This document shows, piece by piece, positions 10,786-21,977 of a stretch of 64,000 bases of DNA. The stretch is from Heterobilharzia americana (taxonomy: Eukaryota; Platyhelminthes; Trematoda; Strigeidida; Schistosomatidae), in assembly GCA_944470555.2 (NCBI GenBank), contig OX104128.1, positions 3,348,001 through 3,412,000 of the forward strand, given 5' to 3'. Every line of letters starts with the position of its first letter. The first letter of the stretch is position 1. A program made the translations under genes and the position numbers. The notes under the pieces were generated by a model. The model had not been told where the DNA came from. It was given only the letters and a program-made list of their open reading frames with translations, and ran no database searches.

Positions 10786-11126
10786 ATTTATAATAGACAA
10801 ATAAGCCGGACTTTCGATTTACTTGAACTTATCCTTTCTGCAGAATACATCGATGATACGATGAAAATATGTTCACTTGATATATATGCGGTAAGCAATA
10901 TGATATTAATAGAGTTAAAAAGGTGTTTTTTTCATAAAAACGATTCAATGAATGTTCACAAAATAGCTCGGCTGCCACCTCATATCATCACTGAGTATTT
11001 GTCCTCACGGTCACCAAGTTTGCCTTACTGGTTACAATTCCTTATTGGAACCTGGGGAATCACCTCTTGAAGGTGGTCACCAATGAGGACTAGTTTGGTT
11101 GAATTTAGGGGTTTGTGGGGATTTAG
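10786..11126. other. No recognised feature
   Basis: AT-rich sequence between a truncated LINE and a SINE. The right end (about 11090-11126) may already be the outer arm of the SINE at 11127, because 'ggggatttagagattt' also flanks, in reverse, the SINE at 4640. Confidence 0.4.
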
Positions 11127-11476
11127 AGATTTTTCCAGCTGGTATTCATCATGGATCGACATCAGTCGGAAGAACATTGGAAACGTTTGAGCACTGGACA
11201 GCTGTTGCGTCAAGGTGGCCGTGAGGATAAATACTCAGCAATGATATTGGATGGCGGTAGTGCTGTGTCGTGAACTGATAGAAGTAGGAACTATGGACCA
11301 TTTGATTTCGACTTACTGGGAGAATGGTAACGTGTTGGCCAAGGGACCTGAAGGTGGCAGGTTCCATCCCTGGCGGGGTCGTGGGTGCACCCTGCTGAAG
11401 AGTCCTACACAAGGACGAAACAGCTGTCCAATGCTCCTAGGTTCCTAATGTTCCTCCAACTGATGTCAGTCAATGA
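11127..11476. mobile_element. Foldback SINE (hammerhead family 1)
   Basis: The left arm (about 11140-11222) and right arm (about 11395-11472) are inverted: 'gacatcagtcggaagaac' answers 'ttcctccaactgatgtcagtc'. The middle has tRNA-like text ('ggcaggttccatccctgg'). The left-arm hammerhead is broken (tgttgcgtc for tgtttcgtc). The right-arm motif is at 11390-11433. Confidence 0.6.
11390..11433 (+). ncRNA. Hammerhead ribozyme-like motif, weak stem I
   Basis: Core CTGAAGA, stem II GTCC/GGAC around TACACAA, GAAA, stem III ACAG/CTGT and CAATG are all present. Stem I pairs poorly (CCCTG against CAATG, two mismatches), so cleavage is doubtful. Confidence 0.5.
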
Positions 11477-11979
11477 GCCTTGAAAGGCTCTTCGTCCATT
11501 TTTTAGAGACAAATATCTAAAACTTATGAAAATACGAAGTATCTCTTAGGTTGTAAAATTGATAAACCTTAGCATGCATGAAACTTTCAACGTGTATATC
11601 ACTATCACGTGAAAGTACAATAGAGTGTGTAAACAAGATGAATAGCCATTTTTGTAACCAAAATCTCTTCATTTTCTATCTAAACCCTATTTCAGGCCAT
11701 ATTTATATCCATCTCAGTTTCATTTCAATTCAGAAATCACACGTGTTCTAATTTGTGTTCAGTTGGTATAAGTGGATAAAATTTCAGCGCATCATTCCAA
11801 ACCTATTTACGTGATGCTTTCCAAATGAACAAGGCTAAATTCATACTCAAAGCCCTAAAATGTTTTCATCATACACTAAGAAAGGATAATGTTGTGTATC
11901 TAAAAAGCTGCGTTTTACTTTTAAGTTTTATATTCAGTATAAAAATCACCAAATTTGTTGTCTTCGGAGGTTGAAACAG
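11477..11979. other. No recognised feature
   Basis: AT-rich non-coding DNA with stops in all frames. No repeat shared with other parts of the window was seen. Confidence 0.4.
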
Positions 11980-13850
11980 TTGGTCCCTTTTATGAATTAG
12001 AAGACGAAGTTTATCTGAACAATGTGAGTGATGTATTTGGGCAATACATTTTGAACAATCTGATCCTCTGCATATTTACTTGTCAAGTCGATGTATATTA
12101 AACCAAGAACTGCGGGGGGGGGGGACAAATACAACAATTAACGCAAGCAGGGAATTAAAATTAGGAAAGATGAGAACAAACAGGAAGTGACCTAGTTGAT
12201 CCTAATCTTGGTAAGAAAAAAAGTTTACCAAGGTAGGTGTAGTGTGTAAGAATAAACTGTTTTTGTACACATAAAGGTCGTTTAAATTTGTGTATGGTTA
12301 TGGCTTCCACAAATCTCAGAATACGTCCCTGACTGTTTCTATATAAAACTCTGAAAGCTGTTTGAATATTAACTTTGTGACCTGTTCCTATGATATGTTT
12401 AGCTATAGATGAAGAGGTTGTCTGCCACCAGCGTTTATCACTGTTTCACACTCCATTTGTTATGAAGCCATTTAAGCACATGTTTCCCATCCTCATCAAC
12501 TACATGACTCCATCACTCCTCCCTATGTATGTATGTGTGACCACACACATGTAAATTGGTTAACACAATGGGATGTGACTTAATCACTGATGCAGTGTTT
12601 AGATTTTTGGTGAAGCATGTGTTTTGTTTTCTCCACAATGGTAAGATTCGCTGCGTAGTACGTTTTCTTAATGGCTGATGTCAGCTTACGTCTCAAAATG
12701 ATACTATTTAGCTCCCCTCTGTATGGTAGAGTGATATGGACATCTTTCCTAAGGACATGTATATAGTTGGCTTTGGTGCTACTTGACCTCTACAACGGTT
12801 TATAAACTTCGTCAGATATCCATTTTCCATTAGTGCTTCAGTCAGTAATTTGATGTCTTCATCCATCGCATCTGGTTTATTGATAGGATAGATCCTAGTA
12901 AACAGATATTTTATTAGACCTCACTTGTATTGGATTGGATAAAACTGTGGAAATTCAGGTATTGTCCTGTCAATGTAGGCTTTCTGTAAACTGACCGTCT
13001 TATTGAACCATCTCCTCGTCGACTGAGGAGTGTATCTAGGAATGGCAGTTGATCATTATTCTGTTTCCCACAAGTCAGGCTGTGTGTTTGTATGGCATTA
13101 AGTCTATTTAGTAGACAAGCCATATCGTCATGCGTCTCACAAATCACTATGATGTCATCAGAATATCTCTTGTAAAGAGGAACTTTAGCGATGAGATGAC
13201 CAGCCAGACTTTCGATATATGACATATAAATATCAGCCAGTAGTGGTCCTAAAGGACTACCCATAGGTACACCATGAACTTGTTGAAAGCGTTCACCTTC
13301 AAATGTGAAGTGGACTTTGTCAGTACACAGAAATAATGACTCCTTCAGAAAGGTTGGAGTAATATGGAATGTGGGGTTTTTAGAGGATATATAATCACAC
13401 AGAATGCTAATAGTCTTGGACAATGATACGTTAGTGAATAAGGAATTTACATCGAAAGAGTACATAATCTTGTTTCTTGTATTCATGTTACTAAGACAGT
13501 CAACAATTTGAAAAGAATCTTCCAATGAAAACTTACAGAATTCGTTTCGAACTGGATTTCACATTTTTACCAACCATTTCGTCAGTTTATATGTGGGAGA
13601 ACGACACATAGACAATACAGGGCGTAAGGGATTATTAGCTTTATGAATCTTAGGTAATCCATATAAATTTGGAAATTCAGATCCCATAGGTTTCAATGAA
13701 TTGAATTCCTTTTTGCTAATAGCATTCATATTCAAAAGTTTTACTAAGTGAGTGGTTACTTTTGCTTCCAACTTTCTAATATCTTCTGATGGGACATTGG
13801 ATATGAATTTACTTTCGTCGCTGAGGATGGATAACATTTAATTTTTATAA
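11980..13850 (-). mobile_element. Penelope-like element, lineage alpha, copy 1
   Basis: The minus strand encodes a Penelope-type polyprotein in pieces. 13559-13837 holds the GLPKIHKANNPLRPV motif. 12914-13525 is RT with YSFDVNSLFTNV (motif A), [17 protein letters not shown] (motif B), KRYSDDIIV (motif C, DD intact) and [13 protein letters not shown]. 12180-12470 is the C-terminal tail ([11 protein letters not shown]). Frame breaks separate the pieces, one just after SNTSEV. An 11-G run (12114-12124) follows the coding end. It is nearly identical to the copy at 27790-29010, including that same break. It was able to reverse-transcribe only in an ancestor; this copy is dead. Confidence 0.8.
12914..13525 (-). 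pseudogene. PLE reverse transcriptase domain
   Basis: A 203-codon open frame covers RT motifs A to D and the thumb-like region of a Penelope-like element. The YSDD catalytic motif is at about residues 118-121. It would be primed at nicked DNA ends in the active element. The frame is broken after SNTSEV: the downstream part continues in a different frame ([18 protein letters not shown]). The N-terminal part sits in another frame at 13559-13837. It is called a pseudogene for these reasons although the core RT itself is uninterrupted. Confidence 0.75.
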
Positions 13851-15426
13851 TCAGGTCTTCAGAAATACCTCATTTTACAAAGTTGGTGGAAATTATCTGT
13901 CAGCTTCAATCTTTGAATAATTCAAAGCCAGAACCTTTAGATACATTTTTCGTTGAAGTGATTCTAGATTTTATTGAATCATATAAGCCTTTTTAATTAT
14001 TTCGAAATAATCTGAGGATTCTGTTAATATTTGAATAAGAGGAATAACCTAATTCTGTACCTCCATATATCTAAGTATCATCAAATTTTCGCAGTGAATA
14101 TTTTGGTCTGTTCTCAGTTTCATCACCAATCGTTAAACAGTATTCAACTCAGTGTAACAGGAGCTTGTTTGGAAAAGATTTTGTAGTAGTAATTTAAGTA
14201 GTTTGAGTAAGTTTACTGCTTTAAGATTGAGTTGTTTTCAAGAATAGATGTTTGTAAAGTAAACGAGTTAATCGATACTATAATAACATTCGTAAAACTG
14301 ACAGATCTTTCTTCGAGGTATTCATTAAGATGTTATTACTTAGTTATACTGGTTATCACTAGAAAGATGATTATTTTCAAGGAACTACAGTAGCGTATCA
14401 GTATATGAAACCATCAAGGTGGTAAAATTAAATTCACAAATTGATTGTTTTTCTCATTTTGGTATCAGTTTGATACTGCTCTTAACGGACTCATGTTATT
14501 TTATGTGTTAGGTTATATTATTTTAGATGAGCGATGACACTTGGTCCGCTGTCAGCGGAATCGAGGTGGATGTATAAACCACCGGATGTATTTAGTTACC
14601 ATTTGATAGTGTTGTGTTCTGAGATCTAGATGGTTTAATAGTGAAACTAAAGAGCTACAAGACCACCACTGTCGAAGCATTGATTTTTTTATAATCTTGT
14701 TCATCTAGTCCAGATAACCTACACGACGTAATTTACCTAAAACTAACATTCTATGATTCCATGCATTGGTTGCATCAATCAATTTGATCATCATTATGTT
14801 TCATGCAAAATAATCGTATTCCACTGATTTCTCACTGAAAAGCCATCAATTTAAGCCACCATTGGCATGTCACGTTAAACGCTGTGGTGCATATGCAGCG
14901 TATATACTAGCTAAGTAAGTTGTTACATATTCGTAACTTCATCAACTGATGTGCCTTGTTTTCTTGTCCACTATTCTAGAACTAACAGCATTGATGAGAT
15001 GGAGGTTGCATAGAGCATTATAGATTCTACGGAGACAGTGAAAGTAAAAGTCCATAACACTTTTAAACCACAAGTTTATAAATGGACAGACCAGACTAAT
15101 TTACCATTTACTAGTAAATTAATCGTCAGCCAAATATTTTACTAGCATCATTAGTGGTACCAGCTAGTCAAGTAAAACAGGCTAATATACGCAGATTGAG
15201 GCTTCACCATTAACCAGGATTGTCCAACGAAAATGGTCTGCCCTCATCACCATCTATCCATAATGAGTAACAAAATTTCCATAGATATAAACCGTTAAAA
15301 ACCAATTTATGTGATCACATCAACTTATAGAAAAAACATAATGTTTCACAGGCTAAAGCAGACTGAAATGAAACCAGAGGATCGGCGTTCTACAACTACC
15401 ATACTGCAGATATTCATTTCCGTTTC
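13851..15426. other. Long non-coding stretch
   Basis: No recognised gene, RNA or repeat. The sequence is AT-rich with short open frames only. Part of 13851-14000 may be a degraded continuation of the PLE. Confidence 0.45.
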
Positions 15427-16755
15427 TATTATTATTATTATAAGTTGTTCCATGGGGTCCTAGTGGAACATGCAGCTTCAATAGCACGCCGCCACTTCAC
15501 TCTCTTCTCTGCAGTCTTCTCAACCTCGCTCCACGACTATCCCCAAGTTCTCATTCATTCCTCACATGATCCCCTACTCATCCTTCCCCATTCCGATTCC
15601 ATTCAACGGACTGACATGGCGTGTGATGTCCCCAGCCGGCCTTCTCACTGTATGTCCGATCCAATCCATCTCCACTTTATTCTTCTGCATATCTGTTGAC
15701 AATAGGTTCTTCATTGGTTGATTCATCACCAGGCAGACACAGTTCCTTCTTCCTTGCTTATTCTTATTATTCTGACCATCCATCTCATCGGTTTTCAGAA
15801 TTGAGTGAGCGTAGATGGTAGCTGTTGATGTGATGCATGTCAATAGTTTGTTGGAAATGCTTTGTGTAACGCGCTGCCAAGTCTGTCAACCATCACACTG
15901 AGGACTGACTACCCGATAGTCATCACATGGAAGCACTGACTTACTTGACTGAATTAGTGATGAGAATGTGGATGTTGTTCATGCTTTATACCGAGTGTAG
16001 TGCAGTGCGATAGATCTCGACAATGATTAATTCAAATTAATTCAGGAAGGCCTGTCTTACTGTCTTCCAGGTGCTGACTGCTTTGACATTCTCATCTGTG
16101 CGGTCACTGCCTGTAGTTGAGACGATGCTGCCTAGGTAGGTGGGTAGGTAGGTGTGGGGTGGTAGGTGGGTAGGTGTGGGGTGGTAGGTAGATGTGTGGG
16201 TAGGTAGGTGGGTAGGTGTGGGGTGGTAGGTAGGTAGGTAGGTAGGTAGGTAGGTAGGTGAAAGAGACAACTTCCTTCAGATTTCACTCGTTGATGGTGA
16301 TTGGTGCTTCTTGTTGTCGTTGTTGTTGTTGTTGGTTGGATATATTCATCACCACTGTCTTCTCCACGTTCACCTGAAAGGAGTCTCGTCTTCGTTGTCT
16401 CTTCTGCCAACTTGTTGGCTTTTGCCTGCAGATCTTCGACATTGTGCGACAAGATGTTAGACGTGAGTGATCACCAGCGGCGAAACCCAAATCTTCTTTT
16501 GGGATCTTTTCATCGGTCCAGTCAGTGTATGCCGATCATCTCGCTCCTCACAGTTGTCTGCTGCATGATCGAGTCCAGTCCAGTCGACCACAGTCAAGAA
16601 GATCATTGGTGATGGTAGTCGGGAACCTTATCTTACACCTTCCTTTGTTCACTTCCAAGGCGTTACTGAGCTTTTGATTGTGAATTACTTGGCATGTAGT
16701 ATCATATATGATATAGCTGTTGAATGAGCTTGATAACAGTTTATGAAATTCAGTC
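15427..16755 (-). mobile_element. Inverted LINE 3' half with minisatellite
   Basis: On the minus strand this runs from the RT motif region (YDTTCQVIHNQKLSNALEV) through the Gln-rich segment and the C-terminal part to the 3' UTR. It ends in the (AAT)n tail, seen as attattattatta at 15427-15441. The piece 16262-16700 is about 98 percent identical by eye to 10310-10770 on the other strand, including shared inactivating changes. A CTAC-derived minisatellite interrupts it at 16128-16260. Confidence 0.8.
16128..16260. repeat. GTAG/CTAC minisatellite inside a LINE
   Basis: About 130 bp of GTAGG-type repeats form a higher-order pattern: blocks of 'gtaggtgggtaggtgtgggg' alternate with pure 'gtag' units, ending in eight or so perfect units. 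It lies exactly where the LINE consensus reads 'cacctacctaggaag' (Thr-Tyr-Leu-Gly). The same spot is mildly expanded at 10757-10775. Confidence 0.85.
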
Positions 16756-17614
16756 ATTCTATTTTGTACTCGGTGATAGTGAAATACAAAATAAGTTACT
16801 TACTGCAGTTATGTAGATTTACTGTAAACTTGTCTGAGTTTATTTGAGTATTTTGTCAATGTCACCATCAGTCTTCTTCCTTGTCACACATAATAGGAAA
16901 AGGGGGAGCTTCGTTTCATGAGATTTCAAGCTGATAGATCAATAATACTTCTCCATTTCATTTCAGAAGAAAACAAACTATTCAACTATTGTGCATCGAA
17001 TTTCTTCGTGGTCTAGGTTATATATCAAAATAAAAGTTAATTTTGTTGATGACATCAGGATCACTAAATAAAACTGTTTATTTTCATCTACGTGCGTACA
17101 TAATTTTCGATGGTTTTCATTATATCAGATTGTCGAAAACGAGTAAGTATGAAAATGTGAAGATACTACTTTCAGCATTCGTTTAATATTCACTTTAGTG
17201 AATCTGAAATCGCAAAAAGGCAAATGAGTTCATTTACTGGTCATCAGAGTGACAATAGACCCTGCTTCTGATCACCACAAGTGAAAATCCAGTCTGAATG
17301 TATAGCTGAAGTATTTGAATGTTGAAATTACCAAGAAAAGTGATGTGGTGGACAAGTTACATCATTCAGTAATAATGTTAACAATCTTCGATGCGTACAA
17401 ATAAATGGATGTCAGTTTGTCGCTGTCATCGGTAAGGCTGAATCATGTTTATGTACCCTATATACGCCATAAAGGCTATTCGGTGCGTAGTCAATAGTTA
17501 TTTTATTACTTCCTGAAATCATATACAGAATTAGTGTTGATCTGTAGAGTTGATATCTGAACTGAAGTTCTCTTTCTTGCAAAATACATGTGGCAAGGAA
17601 GATTACTCTGGAAT
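16756..17614. other. No recognised feature
   Basis: AT-rich DNA with no supported coding exon or shared repeat. Confidence 0.4.
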
Positions 17615-18300
17615 TTTAGGTTAGAACTCAATATGAACTGATATCAGTTGGAGGAACACTGGAAACCTGGAAGTATTGAACAGCCGTTTTGTCCTAGTAT
17701 CGGGCTCTCCAACAGTGCGCACTTATAACTCCATCTGCCAGGAATCGAACCTAAGACCTTTAGGTTCTGTGGCCAGCACGTTACCATCGAGCCACTGGAT
17801 ATAAAATTCAATGATCCTACTTCTGTTCGTTCAGAATATGGAGCTATCCACATCCAGTGTTGTCGTTTAATAACCGTGCTCACTTCCGACTTGGATGATT
17901 CCAGTGGTCATGACTTCTCGTTGGAACTTCGGAAATCGTCTCTCCTAGCTAGTCACCAATGCGCGTCAGATTAATTCCATCTGGAGGTTTGTGACCAGAA
18001 GACCAGTGGAGTCAATCAAGTTGACCATGAGGACAGTTACTCAACGACGATATTGGATGTAGGTAGCGCTATGTCGTGAACTGACAGGAGTAGGAAATAT
18101 GGACCATTGGATGCCGATCCAGTGGCTCAATGGTAACGTGCTGGCTAAGGGACCCGGAGATCCTGAGTTTGATCTCCGTCGGGGTGGGGTCATGGGGGCG
18201 CGCTGCTGAAAGGTCGCATACTAAGACGAAATAGCTGTCCAGTACTCCAAAGTTTCCAATGTTTCTCCAAATGATATCAGTCCATGATGAATTCCAACCT
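17615..18300. mobile_element. Foldback SINE pair (hammerhead family 1), decayed
   Basis: The inverted ends are 'actgatatcagttggaggaa' at 17637 and 'tctccaaatgatatcagtcc' at about 18262; the similarity runs further outward to 'ttttaggtt'. The tRNA-like centre is seen twice: reversed at about 17738-17805 (ggaatcgaacc, then ccatcgagccactgg) and forward at about 18120-18178 (tggctcaatggtaacg, gagtttgatctcc). Both hammerheads are mutated in the core (ttggaga and ctgaaag in place of ctgagga). Confidence 0.6.
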
Positions 18301-18384
18301 GAAATCAAATAATCAATCTGAACAAACCTCCAGATAGAATTACTCCGGAATTGTTAAAATATTTAAATACCTTAAACGTTTTCC

Positions 18385-18600
18385 GGATACTCTCCATCCT
18401 GTTTGGGACTCATCAGCCGGATGCATCTGCACCCCAGTGAGTGATGTTGTTCCCACTGAGACTTGAACCTGTTAGCCATTGCTTCAAACGCCAAGGCGTT
18501 ATCCACACAATGCCACGGAGGCGCACCCAAGGAAAATTAGTACAATTAACATTCAGGCAGTATCGAGGCATTTGCATACCAATAGAGTTTGATCTAATAA
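18385..18600. mobile_element. Sm-alpha-type SINE remnant
   Basis: Read on the minus strand, 18390-18450 contains CTGATGAGTCCC-AAACAGG, the 5' half of the Sm-alpha hammerhead, but the GAAA half is mutated. 18460-18520 has a tRNA-like reversed B box (gagacttgaacc) and 'aaggcgttatccac'. 18560-18600 has the family end 'tatcgaggcat..gcataccaatag'. Confidence 0.55.
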
Positions 18601-19359
18601 AACAATGGAGAATTACAAGTATATTAATAAATAGTAATACTCTTCATCTAAGTTCCAAACAAAGGACATTTTACTTCTTTTTACTGTTTGTATGTTATGT
18701 CCACCCAGAATTTCATAAATTAGAACTGTACTTATTGACATTTAAGTTGTCCAAATAGTTGATTTTCATAACGCTATAAGTAGCATTGTCTTACTGACAT
18801 TTTGAAGCTCAGATTTATTGGCTATAATCCTGAATCAAGTCAACCTGTTGAAACTGAGAGATGGACAAATTTTACGAGGTTTTTCTCATCAAAGGGGTTA
18901 CAAACTACTGATATACTCTAAATCTAGATGTTGTAGAGATGCTCTTTATCATCTGCAGTGTAACAACTCAAGTATACCTTAGTTCCTTTGTTTGAAGTGA
19001 CTCTGTTTTTAAGATATAAGGCACTAGTAATTTCTTGGAAATCAATATAATGTAATATAGTGGAACATAATGAGCACAACTCATTTGATGAGAATTATGG
19101 GTTTAGAGTTAATTGGAATTTTGTAGGCAGGATAAAGTTGTAACTGAATAGTTGGAAGATTAAAAAATTAGGTTACTAGGGTAGTTGCAGATCTGTTGAC
19201 TGTTATATTAGTTCACATGCCATAATGAATAATTGCAGATGTTTCCTTGTTCGAAACGTTGTATAGATTAGGAAATCAAGTTGAAATAGGCTAATGATTC
19301 AGAAGGAAATTACTCAACCTTAATCAAACTGTGGAACATTCAAGAAATTATATACATAG
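18601..19359. other. No recognised feature
   Basis: AT-rich DNA; no shared repeat or exon-like unit was seen. Confidence 0.4.
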
Positions 19360-19790
19360 TAACGATGGGTAGTGACTAGTAGTGGAACCTAGGATGCGCA
19401 TTTCGTCCTAGCTGGGATTCATCAGCGGGGATGTACTCACCTCCAGTAAATGATGCTTTTCCCACTGGGACTCGAACTCGGGACCATCATTTCGGTCCAG
19501 TCATCGAGGGTATAATTTGAGCAATAATACTAAAACTATACACGTCGAACAAGAAATAGCTATCATGGCTCGGTGGTCTACTGGAGAACGCTCTCACCCA
19601 CTCACTCACTGCGAGGCAGGTACATCCAGTTGACTAGTCCTGAATAGGACGAAATGCTCATCCGGGATTCCCCTGCTAGCCACTATTCATTATTACTATA
19701 ACTAAAACTCAAGTAATATTGAGGCATCCGCTCAGTAGCTCATATGCCAATAGAAACCGATCCATTCGGTCCAATCAACTACGGTATAAC
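19360..19790. mobile_element. Inverted pair of Sm-alpha-type SINEs
   Basis: The left arm (minus, about 19370-19500) and right arm (plus, about 19565-19780) are inverted copies. Each carries a hammerhead region, a B-box-like 'gggactcgaactcggg', and an A-box-like 'ggctcggtggtctactgg' in the centre. The right arm ends in the family terminus 'attgaggcatcc...catatgccaatag'. Confidence 0.65.
19388..19434 (-). ncRNA. Sm-alpha hammerhead, partly decayed
   Basis: On the minus strand the order is CCCCG, CTGATGA, ATCC, CAGCTA, GGAC, GAAA, TGCGCATC, CTAGG. The catalytic core is intact. The top stem II pair is A-C, and stem I is poor (CCCCG against CTAGG). Stem III is ATG/CAT around CG, where published Sm-alpha has ACG/CGT, a compensatory change. 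The sense copy at 19629-19672 has a dead core (TTGACTA). Confidence 0.55.
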
Positions 19791-20869
19791 ACAAGCAATA
19801 CTACTAATTGTACATATAAATTCTGAAAATAGGCATGTAAATTTCAAGGGTTTCACGGCCTAATGAAGGTCACTTCTCCGGAGAATAACTCTGGAATACT
19901 CTACCATGTATTGTAACAGTGATTCTACAAATCCGACAGCATTATTCCAACATTCTTATTCAAAATGCAAAGCAGGAAAAAAAAATCATTTTTAACTATT
20001 ATTCGGCGAATATTTGAAGTATGAACTAACCATCACACATTGGTCAGATTTCAGCATCCCAGTTGCTATTGAGTCCGTTGTCTACAGAAGACGAAATCTG
20101 ACACTGTATATTATCGATTCGTAAGCTGGTGAATAACAGGGAAGGCCGTAACGATATCTACCATACGATTTGTATCAACGACGTATGCCTGTAATCACCT
20201 ACGTTGTTCCCTTTTTTGACCATTTAACTAGATTTTCGTTAGCAAATTTACAGAGAATACTGACTGTAAGTCCGAAGTAACTGACTTCACAGCAGAATAC
20301 CTATATGTTTGGATATGGACTTGAACAAACGGAAGGTTCTATCCTTGGTGCAGTTTGGTGGGATACACCAGTCTGTAGAGTTCGTCATAAGACTGTGAAT
20401 AAGAAAGTTCACTGTTTACCTGATAGCTGGCGAATAGTTGGTATTTTCCTGGCAGCATAACTTTGAGTAATGACTTGTAAACTCTTTCCTGGTGTGACGT
20501 TGTCGGCAAAACCTTGACTAAGTGCATAAAACGTGGTTTAAAGACATCATTCTCTGAAGGATATTCTATATCAGTCTACCCCGACATCTGGAATCAAAGA
20601 TAGACTGCCCATCTATTCTGCAGGCAGTATAAGCGATCAAGATGCACCGGAACAGACCGATTTCATGTTCAGAAAATAATACCATTGGACCATATTATTT
20701 CATAGTTTATTATCAGCTACTTACAATCTAAATCTATTTCAATATCAAATTGTTCAGTATTTGCATTCTTGAATCAATTTTACAGAAAACTATTGTTTTT
20801 GCGAAGAGTGTTCGGTCACAGAATCACTCATTAGGTATTCCTAGAAAACATAATTGTCTTCAGTAACCA
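19791..20869. other. No recognised gene
   Basis: A 62-codon minus-strand frame at 20339-20527 begins with ATG but resembles nothing I know. The rest is AT-rich and closed in all frames. Confidence 0.4.
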
Positions 20870-21170
20870 TCCTTGGTTGGAGAAAGTGGAGATGGATTGG
20901 GCATACACTGAGAAGGTCAACTGGGGACATCACACACCAGGTCAGACCGTTGAGCGGAACCCAAAGGGGACACGACAAGTTAGGCGTCGGTGTCAAGGGT
21001 GACATAGAGGAGATGGTGTGAGGAAGAAAGGAAAGCTTGTGAGGAGTCGTGACGCTAGGTTGAAAAGACTGCGAGGAAGAGAGTGGAATGGAGACGTGCT
21101 ACTGAAGCCTTATAATCGACTAGGAACCCAAAGGAAAATAAGGATGATAATAATAATAATATGAGCAAGT
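20870..21170 (+). mobile_element. LINE 3' fragment
   Basis: It starts at 'ggagaaagtggagatgg', runs through the C-terminal and 3' UTR segment, and ends with (AAT)n at 21150-21168. A further scrap of the same element, slightly upstream in its map, lies at about 21535-21650 (ggttcagaaacttgg... through a His/Leu-rich C-terminal segment). Confidence 0.8.
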
Positions 21171-21693
21171 TGTAATGGGTATCAGAAGACTAACTGGCTT
21201 TTTAATGACTGACGACTTCATGTCATATTGAGAAATTAGCGCCTGAAAATCTGCATTTAGTAAAGGTATTTAATACAGAAGTAGTTACATCATCTTAGTT
21301 GTTCGTGTCTACTTTCAACCAACAAGTATATCACACAGTGAATAAAAAGTATCATTTACTGGATGACCTTTTGGATATAATTTATTGTCCATATTCATAT
21401 CAGGGAACTTCACAACTTCGAGACAAAGTTTATATATTCCTTATTTTCTGTCCTCCTCTGTGAATACATAGACAGATTTTAAGTTTACAACAAATGTGAA
21501 AAGTAGTAAGATTATTTAGCACATATTTAAACCGTAACGCTAAATGGTTCAGAAACTTGGTGTGTCACGAGAAGCATTCCCAATAAACTACAGATATTCA
21601 TCAACAACTGCCACCTACGCTGGCTCGATACTCAAGATCTGTTATGATGCCTCAGTTTGTATAAAACAGTGTTATTGATATGAACACTTTAAC

Positions 21694-21953
21694 GTGTCAT
21701 TCCTACACCAATGGCGGACAAGGTCATTTTCATGTGTATACTTATTCACGTGTTTTGGATTGATTGTGATTATTTTAAAACGCTGGACGATGAACTTTTT
21801 TAGTAATAAACTCTCCCATCTGCCAGCTTCCGTTTCCTCTCTATTCATCCCGGGTTTGCAGTCAGTGGCTCTTGCGTACTAAGTTAGCTGTCAACTAAGC
21901 GTGCGTATTATATCGTTCGGTATATATAACCATTAGCGTTCGAAAGTATAACA
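21694..21953 (+). mobile_element. 5' LTR of a Gypsy-type retrotransposon
   Basis: About 260 bp begin TGTCATTCC and end GTATAACA (TG...CA type). They are followed at once by 'gtggcgacgggaatcgg', the primer-site-like sequence commonly found after Gypsy LTRs. A TATA-like 'tatatataac' sits at 21921-21930. The start is approximate. A gag remnant follows in the same orientation. No matching 3' LTR was seen. Confidence 0.55.
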
Positions 21954-21977
21954 GTGGCGACGGGAATCGGATTAAAA

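Noticed and set aside
12114..12124. 11-G run as a quadruplex or regulatory site
   Set aside because: It is a single run with no companion G-tracts, repeated at 27393-27403 only because both belong to the same PLE-associated repeat.
16037..16452. Thr-Tyr-Leu-Pro repeat proteins on the minus strand
   Set aside because: They come from the CTAC minisatellite within a dead LINE.
17738..17805. Possible tRNA gene
   Set aside because: A-box and B-box-like sequences exist, but the cloverleaf arms do not pair well and the unit lies inside a SINE family repeated across the window.
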